Source of the DNA: Nepenthes gracilis
Lineage: Eukaryota > Streptophyta > Magnoliopsida > Caryophyllales > Nepenthaceae
Reading direction: 5' to 3'
Length of the DNA: 64,000 nt
Assembly: GCA_033239525.1 (NCBI GenBank)
Contig: BSYO01000003.1
Location: 11,588,001-11,652,000, forward strand
The translations under genes and the position numbers were made by a program. The first letter of the stretch is position 1; the number at the start of each line of letters is the position of its first letter. Shown piece by piece: positions 22,947 through 33,487 of this stretch. The notes under the pieces were generated by a model, which saw only the letters and a list, made by a program, of their open reading frames with translations, had not been told where the DNA came from and searched no databases.

Positions 22947-24660
22947 TTTTTTTATAAGTAAATTTAAATTAAATAAACAAACTTGTACACAAACATATAT
23001 TCTAATTCTAAGTATTTTGCCGATTTAGAGTAAGAATATAGACGGTAGGGCATACCCTAAGCACCCTGAAATATATCATGAAACAAGGTATGAGTACAAA
23101 GAAAACAAACAGCAAGATGCTGAAAGAACAACTACTAAACCAGTGGACACAGCCTACGAGAATTGTAACACAACCAAACGGAAGCAGCTACTCCATGTCG
23201 GTCATACCGCACTAAACCATTCACAATGCACCATCTGCATCAAATCGGTAGAAACCAAACCATCCTTAGCCAACCATACTGGTAAAAACAAAGAAAGCCA
23301 ACCACGCCAGATATGAAGATGCATACCAGGCAAATGGTATGGCCAAACCAGCATAAATACTCATACCGGCATTTTAAGAAAGCATGTCGTCCATTAGCTT
23401 CAAACCATCCAGTCACACCATTGGACAACCGGCTAGCTACTTTGCCAATCCCGCCATCCATATCGAACAATCTAGAATGCCCAACTCTTCTTCGCAAACC
23501 TAGGCACATGACCAGTTTTATCTCCATAAAAAAGGGGGGTACCGTCATTTCACCCATACCGGCACTTTGCACCATATCGGGCAAAAGTGCATTCCGGCAT
23601 ATTTGCATACCAGACCCAGCTCCATTTCGGCATTTTGCTACATTTTGTTGCATACTGGGTGATCTACCATCCAACTAGGAAATTTATTCCTTTTGTATCA
23701 GTCATATGCATACCGGTACAAGACACCAAACCGGCAGCTTGCCTCATCTTGTCCCAAGCTTCCAACCGTCCATCCATTACGACAAAAGGAAGCAAACCGG
23801 GCAAATGCCATCCCGAGATTATGTAGCTAATCAGGTAATTCCACATACCGGCCAAATGAGCCATTCCGGTGAGTGGACCTTGTCAGCAAGCCATACACGT
23901 CAAACCAGGCAAAAAGCCAACATACAAATTGGCCAAGCAACTAACTAGGCAATTTGTACCCAGCAGGATTTTATCGGTCAAGTAGTTGACCGGCCAAGAT
24001 CCTACTTCCACATCATCTTTTTTTTTTCATCACAGCACAAGGGATATGACCGCCATAGAGGCCTGTCATCCAGGCAAAAAGAGCATCCCTACCAATCCAA
24101 CCCAAACAAAAAGCCAACCATCCTGGTATGACGAGCAACTGCACTCCAAGGAGGAAAAACACATATCCAGCTGGAGACACCGGGCAAATGAATCACATCG
24201 GCAGGACACCAAACCGGTAGAACACCAAACCAGGCAAAAGGCACCAAACTGGCCACTCAACCAAATCGGCAAAAGGGTACATATTGGCACACCTATATCT
24301 AGACTATCCATCCATGGAATTTTCATCCCTTGCAGTCCATCCGAAAAACCATCCCTGGCATTCCATCCTTGTCAGCCGCAAAACACATACCAAGGATTTT
24401 TGGAAAACCAAGTGAAAAGCCATCCTGATATTTTGCAACGTATTGGGCAAAAACCACATATTGTCCAAATGATCCATGCCTGTAAAGTGATCAAATCGGC
24501 AAACCATAATAGTCAACACATGCATTCCGGCAATACTCACCGAAACGGCAAACCAGGACCATACTACTCAGATAGTAGTGATCGGGAATGGAACTACGAT
24601 CGACTGATACATTTGCCTAAGGAACCCATTGAGTTCTTGGATTTTTTGTGTCTCCTCGAC
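22947..24660 (-). mobile_element. 3' region of a minus-strand LINE-like element
   Basis: Read on the minus strand, the block ends in poly(A) (the T run at 22947-22954) preceded by the conserved 3' features: 'agggtatgccct' and the imperfect CTCTAAAT...ACTTAGA hairpin (complement of 23005-23030), as in the LINE copies ending at 3199 and 22218. Upstream (23300-24560) lies a long degenerate array of 'ATTTTGCC' and 'ttgccggtatg' words, resembling the GGCAAAATGG repeats in the copia K LTRs. A facing W-box palindrome lies at 23975-23993. Frames of 144 and 229 codons in the array look like repeat artefacts. Confidence 0.5.
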
Positions 24661-24776
24661 TTGGCTTGCTTATAGGTTCCATCTTGCTCTGAAGGAGAAT
24701 GAGGAGGAGTGGAAACCTGAGACGCCTCTTCCTGAGCATGATTGGAATACACAATACTAACTCTCCTATCAGACCT

Positions 24777-25763
24777 TCACTGTGAGAAATTAGAGGAGAC
24801 AGGAGTTCCTAGAAGGCTCACTGCGGTGGCATATTCATCAACTATATGGAGACCCGTCACTAAGCCACTTAGTTGGCTAAAATTACAATTTGGAAATTCA
24901 GCCTCCGTTTTCAGAAGAGTATCTAGAAAACCAATGACTACCTTCTTCCCAGTAGGGAATAAAGAAGCAATATATAGTGGAGTAGTCATAGCTACCACCA
25001 ATAACCTGATGGCTTCAAATAATGCACCTGAAAAACTGTTCTGATCTGCTAAAGCCAGGGGAGAAGAAGATTTGAACTCATCCCTCGTCTCTTCAGTTAC
25101 AGCTAGCAAACATTTTTCTATAAAATCATGCACAGTTTGCCTTCCTTCCGGAGTTAAAGAATCGAGATAAGTCTCAGTAGCATTTGCCTCCAGCAACATC
25201 TTGAGGGCATTAAGCGTTGGGTTGTGAAAATCATCCTTGTCGTCCACTACCTCCTCAACCTGATCTGAAGCATCCTGGGGGTACTTATATGAATGTTTGG
25301 TAATAGAATTGGGTGTTAAATCTAAATCAACACCTTTGACAGAAAGCTCCACACTCGAGGATTGAATTTCATGTACCCCCTCAACCTTAGCTGAATCATG
25401 CATAGGATTGGCAAGGACATCCCTAACACTAATTGTAGACTTCTCAGCTTCATTATCGGGTTGCAAAACAACCGTCTGAACATCCACAACCAACTCAGGA
25501 GAAGCAGCATCAGTGGCCTGATCCGGACATGTGGCAAAAAGTTGGCAGGGATTCAGATGCTCATCAGCAAGCCCTAGAGCCTCATTCTGGGATATGTCAA
25601 CCACGGCAAGGGCTCCAAAAGTATTGGAACAAGTGATATGTCCAGTACCAGAAGGAGCTTTAGTCATAGGGCCAGTAGGCACAACCGGATCAGAGAGGCC
25701 AGGACATACCATCCGGCTGAAGTTGGTCTCAATTTGGGTATTGCCACACCTAGGGGAAACCAC
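24777..25763 (-). CDS. Unidentified 328-codon ORF, possible LINE ORF1 C-terminus
   Basis: This is a long intact minus-strand frame that may extend upstream of its first ATG. The protein is acidic and rich in Ser, Asp and Glu in its first half (NPMHDSAKVEGVHEIQSSS), and Leu/Ala-rich with predicted helices in its second (residues about 190-320; LTPEGRQTVHDFIEKCLLAV). There is no zinc knuckle, membrane segment or catalytic motif I can name. It stops about 100 bp before the LINE-type 3' region on the same strand, so the simplest reading is the variable C-terminal part of a LINE ORF1 joined to a 3' region with ORF2 deleted. A captured host fragment is the alternative. Confidence 0.4.
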   Translation of the reverse strand: MVSPRCGNTQIETNFSRMVCPGLSDPVVPTGPMTKAPSGTGHITCSNTFGALAVVDISQNEALGLADEHLNPCQLFATCPDQATDAASPELVVDVQTVVLQPDNEAEKSTISVRDVLANPMHDSAKVEGVHEIQSSSVELSVKGVDLDLTPNSITKHSYKYPQDASDQVEEVVDDKDDFHNPTLNALKMLLEANATETYLDSLTPEGRQTVHDFIEKCLLAVTEETRDEFKSSSPLALADQNSFSGALFEAIRLLVVAMTTPLYIASLFPTGKKVVIGFLDTLLKTEAEFPNCNFSQLSGLVTGLHIVDEYATAVSLLGTPVSSNFSQ

Positions 25764-25812
25764 AAGAACCTTACCCAGCCCGCGTGGGCTCTTTCCCGGT
25801 TCAGAAAGGTGA

Positions 25813-26083
25813 ATCGCCTTCCTTGTATCAGAAACCGAGCAATCCTCTTTTCGAGAAATAATAACATTAAGGCTACAAGGGGGCGATCGATTTTGGAGGA
25901 TTCCATCCTCAATCCTCTTTTACCATTGTAAACTTATACGCTTTGAAAGAAATTAATAAATGGAACTACCAAAATGTTGTTTGTTTTCATTGCATGGCTC
26001 AAATATTCTTATATTTTCTAAATAATTGAAATGCTTGATGTTATTTTTTGTTGTTTAATTTATGACAATTTGACAACTCAAAC
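25813..26083. other. AT-rich stretch without a gene
   Basis: Continuation of the debris upstream (minus sense) of the 328-codon ORF, up to the target duplication CAAAC (26079-26083) of solo LTR H2. I see no coding sequence or recognisable element. Confidence 0.35.
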
Positions 26084-26797
26084 TGTGACGACCCCAGACG
26101 TATTCCACCACATACGGCCACTGTCAAACCTAACCTTTACAACATATACGGTATAAATACTAACTAGGTGGATATAAAAATTTTTCCTTTCTTTTATATA
26201 TATATACTTTACATTGTGTACACGGGATCGCTTAAGGCCAAACTCCTTGAGTTGGCCATCAAAGTTTAACCCCATACCTGACTGGCCAACATTAAGGTTG
26301 GTCAGATATGAAAACCTTGACATGAAATGAGATGCTACTAGGAAAGTCAACTTCATTTTCTCATATCGCAATTACGGAAACATACTAATATCCATTAATT
26401 CTTTACAACAGAACTGTTTTACAAGTCCTTCCCGAAACATTAAATGAAAATACATCAATTCCTTCACTCCTTTGTTGATCAGCTCCGGCCAGCTATGCCG
26501 TCTAGCTATACTACATGACTCTATTCAATTTCATCCTCCATAAGCTTCTCATCATCTGAAAAACAGCAAGAGTGAGCTACAAAGCCCAACAAGGTCCCAC
26601 ATGCGGAAAACATTAACATACATATCATCGGATCAAAGCAACATAAACTTAGCATACGAAAATCATCATATCATTTCTTCTTAAGTTCAGAAATCTTTGT
26701 TCTTATTCTTATTATCTTGTCTTCAGAAAATTTATAAAACTGTACGAAATTCTTATCATCTTTAGGGACTGGACGGGAGCGGATAACATCGAGGAAG

Positions 26798-26819
26798 GGT
26801 TGTGTGCTACCCCACAACC
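26798..26819 (-). promoter_or_regulatory. Conserved LTR hairpin, copy in H2
   Basis: GGTTGTG (26798-26804), an 8-base loop and CACAACC (26813-26819), preceded by ATCGAGGAA, the complement of the CTCGAT word that follows the hairpin in H1. Confidence 0.6.
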
Positions 26820-28402
26820 TAAGGCCATATCCTCCTATTATACTCCCAGAGGTGGGCAGTAATGCCTTTTATCCGGTATACGGGGCCGTAGTCCATAAGC
26901 CTTGTGCCACCGAAAATTCCCCCATGGCCCAAGGGCAGTCCTCGAGTGTCACTCTAACATTCTTCATCCAATTTTAACAGCAAGCTTAATGGAAACTCAG
27001 TTCTTAGTTCATATCGTTCGATGGCCATCTATCATAGTTCAAAAGTCGGAAGTCATAGAGTTCCTCTTGCTGTCCAGATTACATACATTTTTTCTTGTTC
27101 TTATAGCCTTTGTTCTTAACTTCAAACAATTGAAGTTCGTATAGCCTTTCCTTTAACAGCTTAAAATCGAAGATTTTTTATCAAAATGTCGGAGGTCTTA
27201 TTTATCAAAAGCTGAATACCTTTTCTTTAACAAAGCCGGAGGTCATATATTTAAAAGCCAAAGATCTTTTTAACCAAAGCCGAAGTTCATATATTTAAAA
27301 GCCAAAGGTCATATATCAAAACCGGAGGTCTTTACCAAAAAGCCGGAGGTCTTATGTCAAAAGCAAAATATCTTTTCTTTAACAAGGCCGGAGGTCATTT
27401 TCATCAAGATGCAAGAAGTCTTTCTATCAAAAAGCCGGAGATCTTTTAAACGTGCAATAGACGGACTTTTTAAAATATGCAAGTATCAAAGTTCATGTAG
27501 ATCGGCAAATAACCATACTTCATGCATAAAATAATCAGTCATCATGAAATAATAGAGCTTCTTTTAAACATGCAGTTAACAGAAATTCTTCCTCAATTCA
27601 GATGATCAAAGTAAAGTTCATGGCATACTTCATGTGGAAACTCAATAAAACTTTAACATGAATTCATCAAATCCAAGGCATACTTGCATTACGAACATGA
27701 ACTTAAAAAGGGTGAGTACACTTGCCTGAATGTCCTTACTTAGAGCCTGAATCTCCTTACTTAGAGCCGGTGTGGAATTCTTTCTTGGTTCTTTCACAAG
27801 AAATCTTAGCCGAGAGCTTTCCCTTTCCCTTTCCTTAAATTCTCTAGTTCTCTATTTATAAGCTTTTGGTCTGCCGGTAGTAGGTAGGGCAGGTCAACCA
27901 CTCGGGGGTGGTTAGGAGTTGATTACCTACTTAGTTGCCCTATCACTAGTCATAATCAGTTATCTCATAAATCGGGCGGTCAACTCTTCCTTAGTTTCCT
28001 TCTTGCTATCACAGATATCCTCCGGAATTCTCCTAAGAGTGTCTTCGAAAGTCGTTCCTCTCCTCCGGATGCCTCCTTAATGGCCTCCGAAAGCACCCAT
28101 CAATCGTCCCCAGAAATAGTTCATCGTCTCCGGAAGCCTCCTCCCTGGCCTCCAGAATGGTCTTCGGAGGAATTGTCCCAAATTCTCTTCGAAAATCGTC
28201 TCTAATTCTCTTTGAAAATCATCGTCTATGGTCTCCGAAATCATCTCCAATTCTCTTCGAATATCATCGTTTAAGGTCTCCAGAATTGTCTCCGAAAATT
28301 AAGTCCCCAAATTCATTTCACATTATCGTCTTCAGAATTTACATTCATCATTTCCGGAAGCCTCCTTAATGGTCTCCGGAAAGTGCTCATTAATCGTCTC
28401 CA

Positions 28403-28540
28403 GAACTTAAGCCTCCCAATTCAACATCTCTGGAGATCAAGGTCTCCGGAACTTAAGTCTCCCAATTCAACATCTCCGGAGATCAAGGTCTCCGGAACTT
28501 AAGTCTTCAAATTCAGCATCTCCGGAGATCATGGTCTCCG
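28403..28540. repeat. 46-bp tandem repeat, three copies
   Basis: Units start at 28403, 28449 and 28495 with GAACTTAAGYCT; each contains the palindromic core CTCCGGAG and the phrase GATCAAGGTCTCCG. Copies differ by only a few bases, so the expansion is recent compared with the surrounding degenerate CTCCGG array. Confidence 0.9.
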
Positions 28541-28897
28541 GAACTTCACATATGGCCTCTGGAAAATTTTCCCTTTCCTGTCTTCGGAGATCTCCTTCAT
28601 TGTCTCCGGAAGTCTCTAGTCCTCGAGTTCAACATTCTTCGGAGATCAAGGTCTCCGGAACTTCAGTCTCCAAACTTTAATCATTTTCGGAGATCAATGT
28701 CTCCAGAAACTTCATCCTCCAAACGTCTCCGGAATCCACTGTTCCCTCTTTTCTTTCGGAGATCAAAGTCTCTGAAATTCACCGTTTCTACTTGTTTTCC
28801 GGAGATCAAGGTCTTCGAAAAAACATGTGCTCCTTGTGTTGTCTGGTAAGTTGGGTTACACGGCCGACCTTCGCACTTTCGGCTTCCTTCTTCCCTT

Positions 28898-29167
28898 CCG
28901 GTCAATGAGTGTTGACCGGATGAGCTTTCCTTCATGTTTCCGGTCAACTAGCGTTGACCGGTTAAATCTTCCATCACTTTTTTGGTCAACAGGCATTGAC
29001 CGGATTAATTTTCTTATTTACATGTTCTGGTCAATCGGCGTTGACTGGATAACCTTTAATTTCCCTTCATTCCTTCATCTTTGCCGGTCAACTGGCATTG
29101 ACCGGATAAATCTTCCTTCACAACTTGGCATGGCTCCATCATCACTCCCGGTTAACCGAGTTGATCG
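28898..29167. repeat. Array of six facing W-box palindromes in H2
   Basis: Six near-palindromes of the form CCGGTCAAC-N-GTTGACCGG start at 28898, 28940, 28983, 29028, 29084 and 29148, spaced about 42-64 bp apart. In five the spacer between GGTCAA and TTGACC/T is exactly 6 bases; in the last, degraded one it is 5. Each half contains the WRKY-binding core TTGAC[C/T]. Confidence 0.8.
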
Positions 29168-29591
29168 ATTAATTTTCCTTTACTCTTGATTATATTGGCT
29201 TAATGACTTGGACTTTCTATGTTTTAGAATCTGGGCCGTTACACAAACCCCTGATAATTCAGTCTTCTAATAATCTGACTTATAATATATTATCTCGAAC
29301 GCTTGGTTTTTGCATCGGTAAATCAGTCGAATTGGTCTTGAGTGGCATTAGGGTCGTCTGTCGCCAGTCTATCTCTTTGAGAGATGATATGTAAAGGGTA
29401 TCATAACCTGCACTGCACTGCAGATACGTTGATCTGGGTGTCAAAACCACCGACTATCCACCTGTTATGTTGAGAGGTGTTGCTTCAGGTCATCATTACT
29501 GACAAAGTGAAACAAACGTGCCACAACACACTCTAGTGTAGGCACGCGTCTCAACCATTATAATGATGTGTCACTTTAGTGCCCTTATACA

Positions 29592-29626
29592 ACGTCATTT
29601 TTTAGCCAAAATTTTGGCTATTTAAA
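29592..29626 (+). promoter_or_regulatory. Promoter module of the antisense gene in element C
   Basis: AACGTCATTT (TGACGT on the other strand, a bZIP/TGA-type core) at 29591-29600 is followed by GGCTATTTAAACTCTGG with TATTTAAA at 29619-29626, 83 bp before the ATG at 29702. Element D has the same arrangement before its antisense genes (46410-46443 and 47479-47526). Confidence 0.6.
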
Positions 29627-29701
29627 CTCTGGCATTCCTTTGTTTCTGCACTTCTTCACTTTTCACATTTGTCCTAATTTTTTCTTTTTCTTTTCACCAC
29701 C

Positions 29702-31700
29702 ATGGCTTATCGAGCAACTTTTCAAGGCATCGCTATGATTTAGTCCATCCTCACTCGTGGTTATATAGACAATATTTATAAGAAGTATAATATTTCTATC
29801 ACTATTCAACATATAATGACTCTACCAAATGATAGAGCCTGCACTGCGCGATTTGGCTTTATCACCATTTATGAGACCCATCAGAAGGAAGGCCTTTGCA
29901 TTCCTTTTGTGAAAGAGTTGTATGAGATTTTGGAGGCTCTATGAATTTTGGTGGCATGCCTCTACCCCAATGCTCTCAAATTCTTGGTTTCTTTGTATGT
30001 CTTCTATCACTATAAGAAACTTCTCATGGTTGTTTGGGCCATCAAAATGGTCTTTCGATTCAACCAGGATGTTTACTAGATTTTGTTTACCCCTTGTAAG
30101 AAATATAAAATAAGCGAGGGTGATCTAGATTCAATAAAAGGTTAAAAGGATCGATAGTTTAACATTATAGTCCTTTCTGGCTGGACTCTTTTCAATAAAT
30201 GGGGCTGGATAAACTCTTCCTACTCTGGAGATGTCCTAGAGAGCAAATTTTGCGTGGGCAGCTGTTGATGGATCCTATCAAGGAGAATGTTGTTTCTTTC
30301 TGAAGGATGGGTACTTGGTTGACCCGAAAGGCGCCCACTGATGTCAATTGGGAGGTCAGAATGGAAGGGAAGGATGTCACCATCATACCTTTTCATCATC
30401 CCAAGAGGAAGTTAGGAGAGTTTTTCATATGGGATTCTCCTGGAATGGGAACTGGCAAGGCAGATCCTCTCTCATCTTCCTCAACTGATTATGACTAGGC
30501 CGTCGATGAGTATTGTGATGTGATGATTGCATCGCACACTAGTGAGTCATCTCGAAGGTCGGGTTCTTTTCATTCTTCTCTGATTCATCTAGTTTTTGAA
30601 GGGGAAACTAAATTCGTTGAGGGTGGTGAGACTCCATTATCCACTACTTTGAGAATAAATGACCTTGTGGCCAGTGGATTGAATGAGTTGATCAATACTC
30701 CATTTGTGACCGAGTACAAGGTCCCAAATTTGGTTAACTTGTCACTCGATGGGCCTGTCTCCATGCCTCTTACTATTCTTGTTGAGGAGTTTGTTAATAA
30801 TAATTGGACGACAGAACAGTTCGAAGATAATAATCCAGCGGCTACGGATGCGGAAGAGGTTCCTCGCACTGAAAGTTTGGCATCCAAGCACTTGGAGGAG
30901 TTGGATGTTTTTATCTTCTTCTCCCAAGTTTGAGATTCCTCTCCATCATCACGCATTGCCTCTTATGTTTTGGAGGTCTCAATCTGTTTCTAAGCTCAGA
31001 GATTCCCCTAGTCTATCTTTTCAGGTGAGATCATTTCTGGTTTAGGTCTCGATTGTAAAGCTCTTCATTTTCTAATTATTCTTTTGTCTTCATTATTTCT
31101 GACTGACCATCAAATTTTGCCTGGTAGTTGTAGGAGTTGTTTGTTTGGTTGTAGATGGGTTGTATCAACGCAACACTAAAATTTTTCGTTTGTTTCAAAC
31201 GTATGCCAATTGTACTGTTCTCAGGGAGTTGGAGATTCAGATTGATACTACCATTGCCGAAACTCAACAGAGTTCAGATTGGGCCATTCCTCAATCGAGA
31301 GTTATCTGAGTAGCTAGCAAAATCCTAAGAACTCAGATGACATATCTTTGTCCTTGGATGAAATTGCCACACTCAAGGACATGCTCTAGGAGGTTGAGTA
31401 GTAATTTGCCGATTTTTAGATCAAGTGTGCCCGACTTGAAAGAGAGATAAGGATACACTTCCATCTAGAAGATGTTGGACCTACTCTGGATGGCAAATTC
31501 CGAGAGGGATTCCATTATTGTAGGCAGGTTGTGTCCATAGTTGCTCTTAACTTTCTTCTGGGCTACCTTGATCCAAGAAATTTCGAAGCTTATCGCCGTT
31601 TAGAACAAAAGGATTTCTCATAGTCAAACGGGGATCTATCACCACATTTATTAGGGGACTTCCGACCTTAGGATAGTCTCTTTGTTCGAGTCTAGAAAAT
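29702..31700 (+). pseudogene. Antisense Transposase_28-like gene of element C (broken)
   Basis: The gene starts at ATG 29702 and lies antisense to the element's gag and pol. The conserved block GFITIYETHQKEGLCIPF begins about 29857; after an in-frame TGA it continues as ILVACLYPNALKFLVSLYVF (to about 30005), matching D. A Ser/Glu-rich middle follows (138 open codons at 30520-30933), then a C-terminal domain at about 31429-31620 with LEDVGPTLDGKFREGFHY, homologous to LKDVGPALERNFQDGVYL in D. In-frame stops early in the gene and frame shifts disable this copy. Resemblance to Pfam Transposase_28 is by motif only; biochemical role unknown. Confidence 0.6.
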
Positions 31701-32138
31701 TGACAATGTCATTGTAACTTTCTCTTTGAAAGCTTCGAGTCTCCATGTTGTAAACGTTGATTCATCAATAAATCATTTTGATCAGTATCACTGATTTTCT
31801 TTTCGCATGCCAATTTTCTCTATTTGTCGACTAAGCTTGGTCTCTATTGTTGCCGGATTTAGTCGGACTCTAATTGGTTGACCATACTTGTTTGATGGTG
31901 CTCAATCCTATGAGAGGACGTCACAGCACCTTTTTTGTTTTTTGGTGTTCTTTTCTATGCGAAGACGTCTGTAACACTTCTGTGTTTCGGCTCGAGTTAT
32001 TTAGTTATTAATTTAATATAGTAATAAATAATGTCATTTATTAATAAAATAATAATAATAAATATTGTTAATAATAATTATAAAATAATGATAATAATAA
32101 GTGTAATTAAATAATTAGTAATAAGTAATAATAAATGT

Positions 32139-32139
<1 letters not shown>

Positions 32140-32171
<32 letters not shown>
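32140..32171. repeat. (AAT)n microsatellite in LTR F
   Basis: About ten consecutive AAT/TAA units within a wider AAT-rich stretch starting near 32030. The poly-Asn frame over it is an artefact. Confidence 0.9.
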
Positions 32172-33159
32172 GGCTCTCTGTCTTTGCCCCTTTTGTTTTC
32201 ATCTCTTTCCTCTCTCAGTCTCTCTCTCTCTCTCCATTTCCTCCTTCATCAGTTCATCTTCTCCCCCTCGAAAATGCCATAGCCGTTCAACCAATTCACC
32301 TTTCGTCTGCCTTATTTGAATGCATTTTTGGCGATTTTGTTTCTCTCTCATTTAATAGATTAGCCGATTTTTGTGGGCTATAGATAGAGGAGTGTGAGAG
32401 ATGATGAAGGTGGTTTGAGTCGGTGGAGTCATGGTCTCTCCCAGAGGAAGAATTGCTATTGCCTGCCGTCACCAAAGACAAAGCTTTTGTTGCCATTGCC
32501 GCCATTTCTTTGTTGGGTTTGGTCACTCTATTGTGGGTAACTCAACAAATAAAAGTGTTAACAACTAGTAAAAGACAGTCAATAGGGGTTGGCCGGCTAG
32601 AAGCAGAATTTGGTCAACAAGAATGTTGACCAGCTCAAAAGGAGAGGATTTTACCAGAGAGGAAATCCAAAGAGGAAAGCAGGAGAGGATTTCTCTAGAG
32701 TGGGTTTTCAGAGAGCAAATGAAGGAGTGCATTTTCTAGAGAAGAAATTTGGAGAAGACCAAATGTACAAGGCAAGTTTTGCGGCTGGAGGCAAATATGC
32801 CCGGTCAACGCGTTGACCGGCTGGTTATGGTTTTGCCTGGGAGTGCCATTTTGCCAGGTATGGCAAAATGGCCGATTTGCACAATTTATCGGTATGAAAT
32901 TTACTGATATGCTACAGTGCCAGGTTTGGAAAAAAATGGTTGGTTGCACCATTTTGCCTAGTTGCGCCATTTTGCTAGCATTGGGAAAATGGTCAATTTG
33001 TCCACAATGGATGTTGTGACAGAATGGATCCTAAACCCTATAGGACCTACCGTCAAAGAGATTTAGAATAGTATTCACAAATTTAGATCAGTAATTCTGT
33101 AAAAATTTTGACAGAGTTCTATTTAAAATTAGACAAAAATTCAAATATACAACCTGTAT

Positions 33160-33420
33160 GTTATAAGTAGTCGGTGTACAGTGTTCAGTAAACAGCAAAC
33201 AGAAATCGATACTCGGCAAACGGTAAACAATACTTCAAAATCGGTAAGCGGTACGGTAAACGGTAAACAGTAACATAACATATCGGTAAACAGTGTTTCA
33301 TATTCGATAATCGGTACTTCATATTCGGTAGTCGGTACTTCATATTCAGTAATCGGTAGGTAACATAACATATCAGTAAAACAGTAAATGGTACTTCATA
33401 TCATATCGGTACAGAACCTG
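33160..33420 (-). repeat. Degenerate CGGTAAACAGT / TACTTCATATTCGGTA array in G2
   Basis: Units such as 'cggtaaacagtaa' and 'cggtacttcatattcggtagt' repeat with a period of about 20-25 bp. The array occupies the place corresponding to the GATGAAAAGATGA minisatellite of G1 (between the hairpin and the LTR 3' end) but is unrelated in sequence. Confidence 0.75.
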
Positions 33421-33460
33421 CCAGTATACCCTACTAGCTGTGGGGGCGAATAATCGAGGA

Positions 33461-33487
33461 TAGATTGTGTTCACTCCACACAATCTA
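33461..33487 (-). promoter_or_regulatory. Conserved LTR hairpin, copy in G2
   Basis: TAGATTGTGT (33461-33470), a 7-base loop and ACACAATCTA (33478-33487) form a perfect 10-bp stem, preceded by ATCGAGGA. It is the longest of the four copies. Confidence 0.65.

Larger units (their letters stand above)
26084..29243 (-). mobile_element. Solo LTR H2 (inverted member of H1 family)
   Basis: On the + strand it begins TGTGACGACCCC and ends GGCCGTTACA, the reverse complement of the H1 termini, with perfect target duplications CAAAC at 26079-26083 and 29244-29248. Length is 3160 bp. It contains the family hairpin (26798-26819), 'gccggaggtc' words (27180-27450), a TCTCCGGAGA-rich block (28000-28830) with a 46-bp tandem repeat, and six facing W-box palindromes at 28898-29167. 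No gag or pol is present. Confidence 0.85.

Noticed and set aside
23240..23674. 144-codon minus ORF
   Set aside because: It lies in the same repetitive LINE-like 3' region, with no motif and no homologous frame in the other LINE copies.
23986..24675. 229-codon + strand ORF
   Set aside because: It runs over the degenerate ATTTTGCC/accggcaaa array and the opposite strand is equally open; composition (His, Thr, Pro, Ser) follows the repeat. No recognisable domain.
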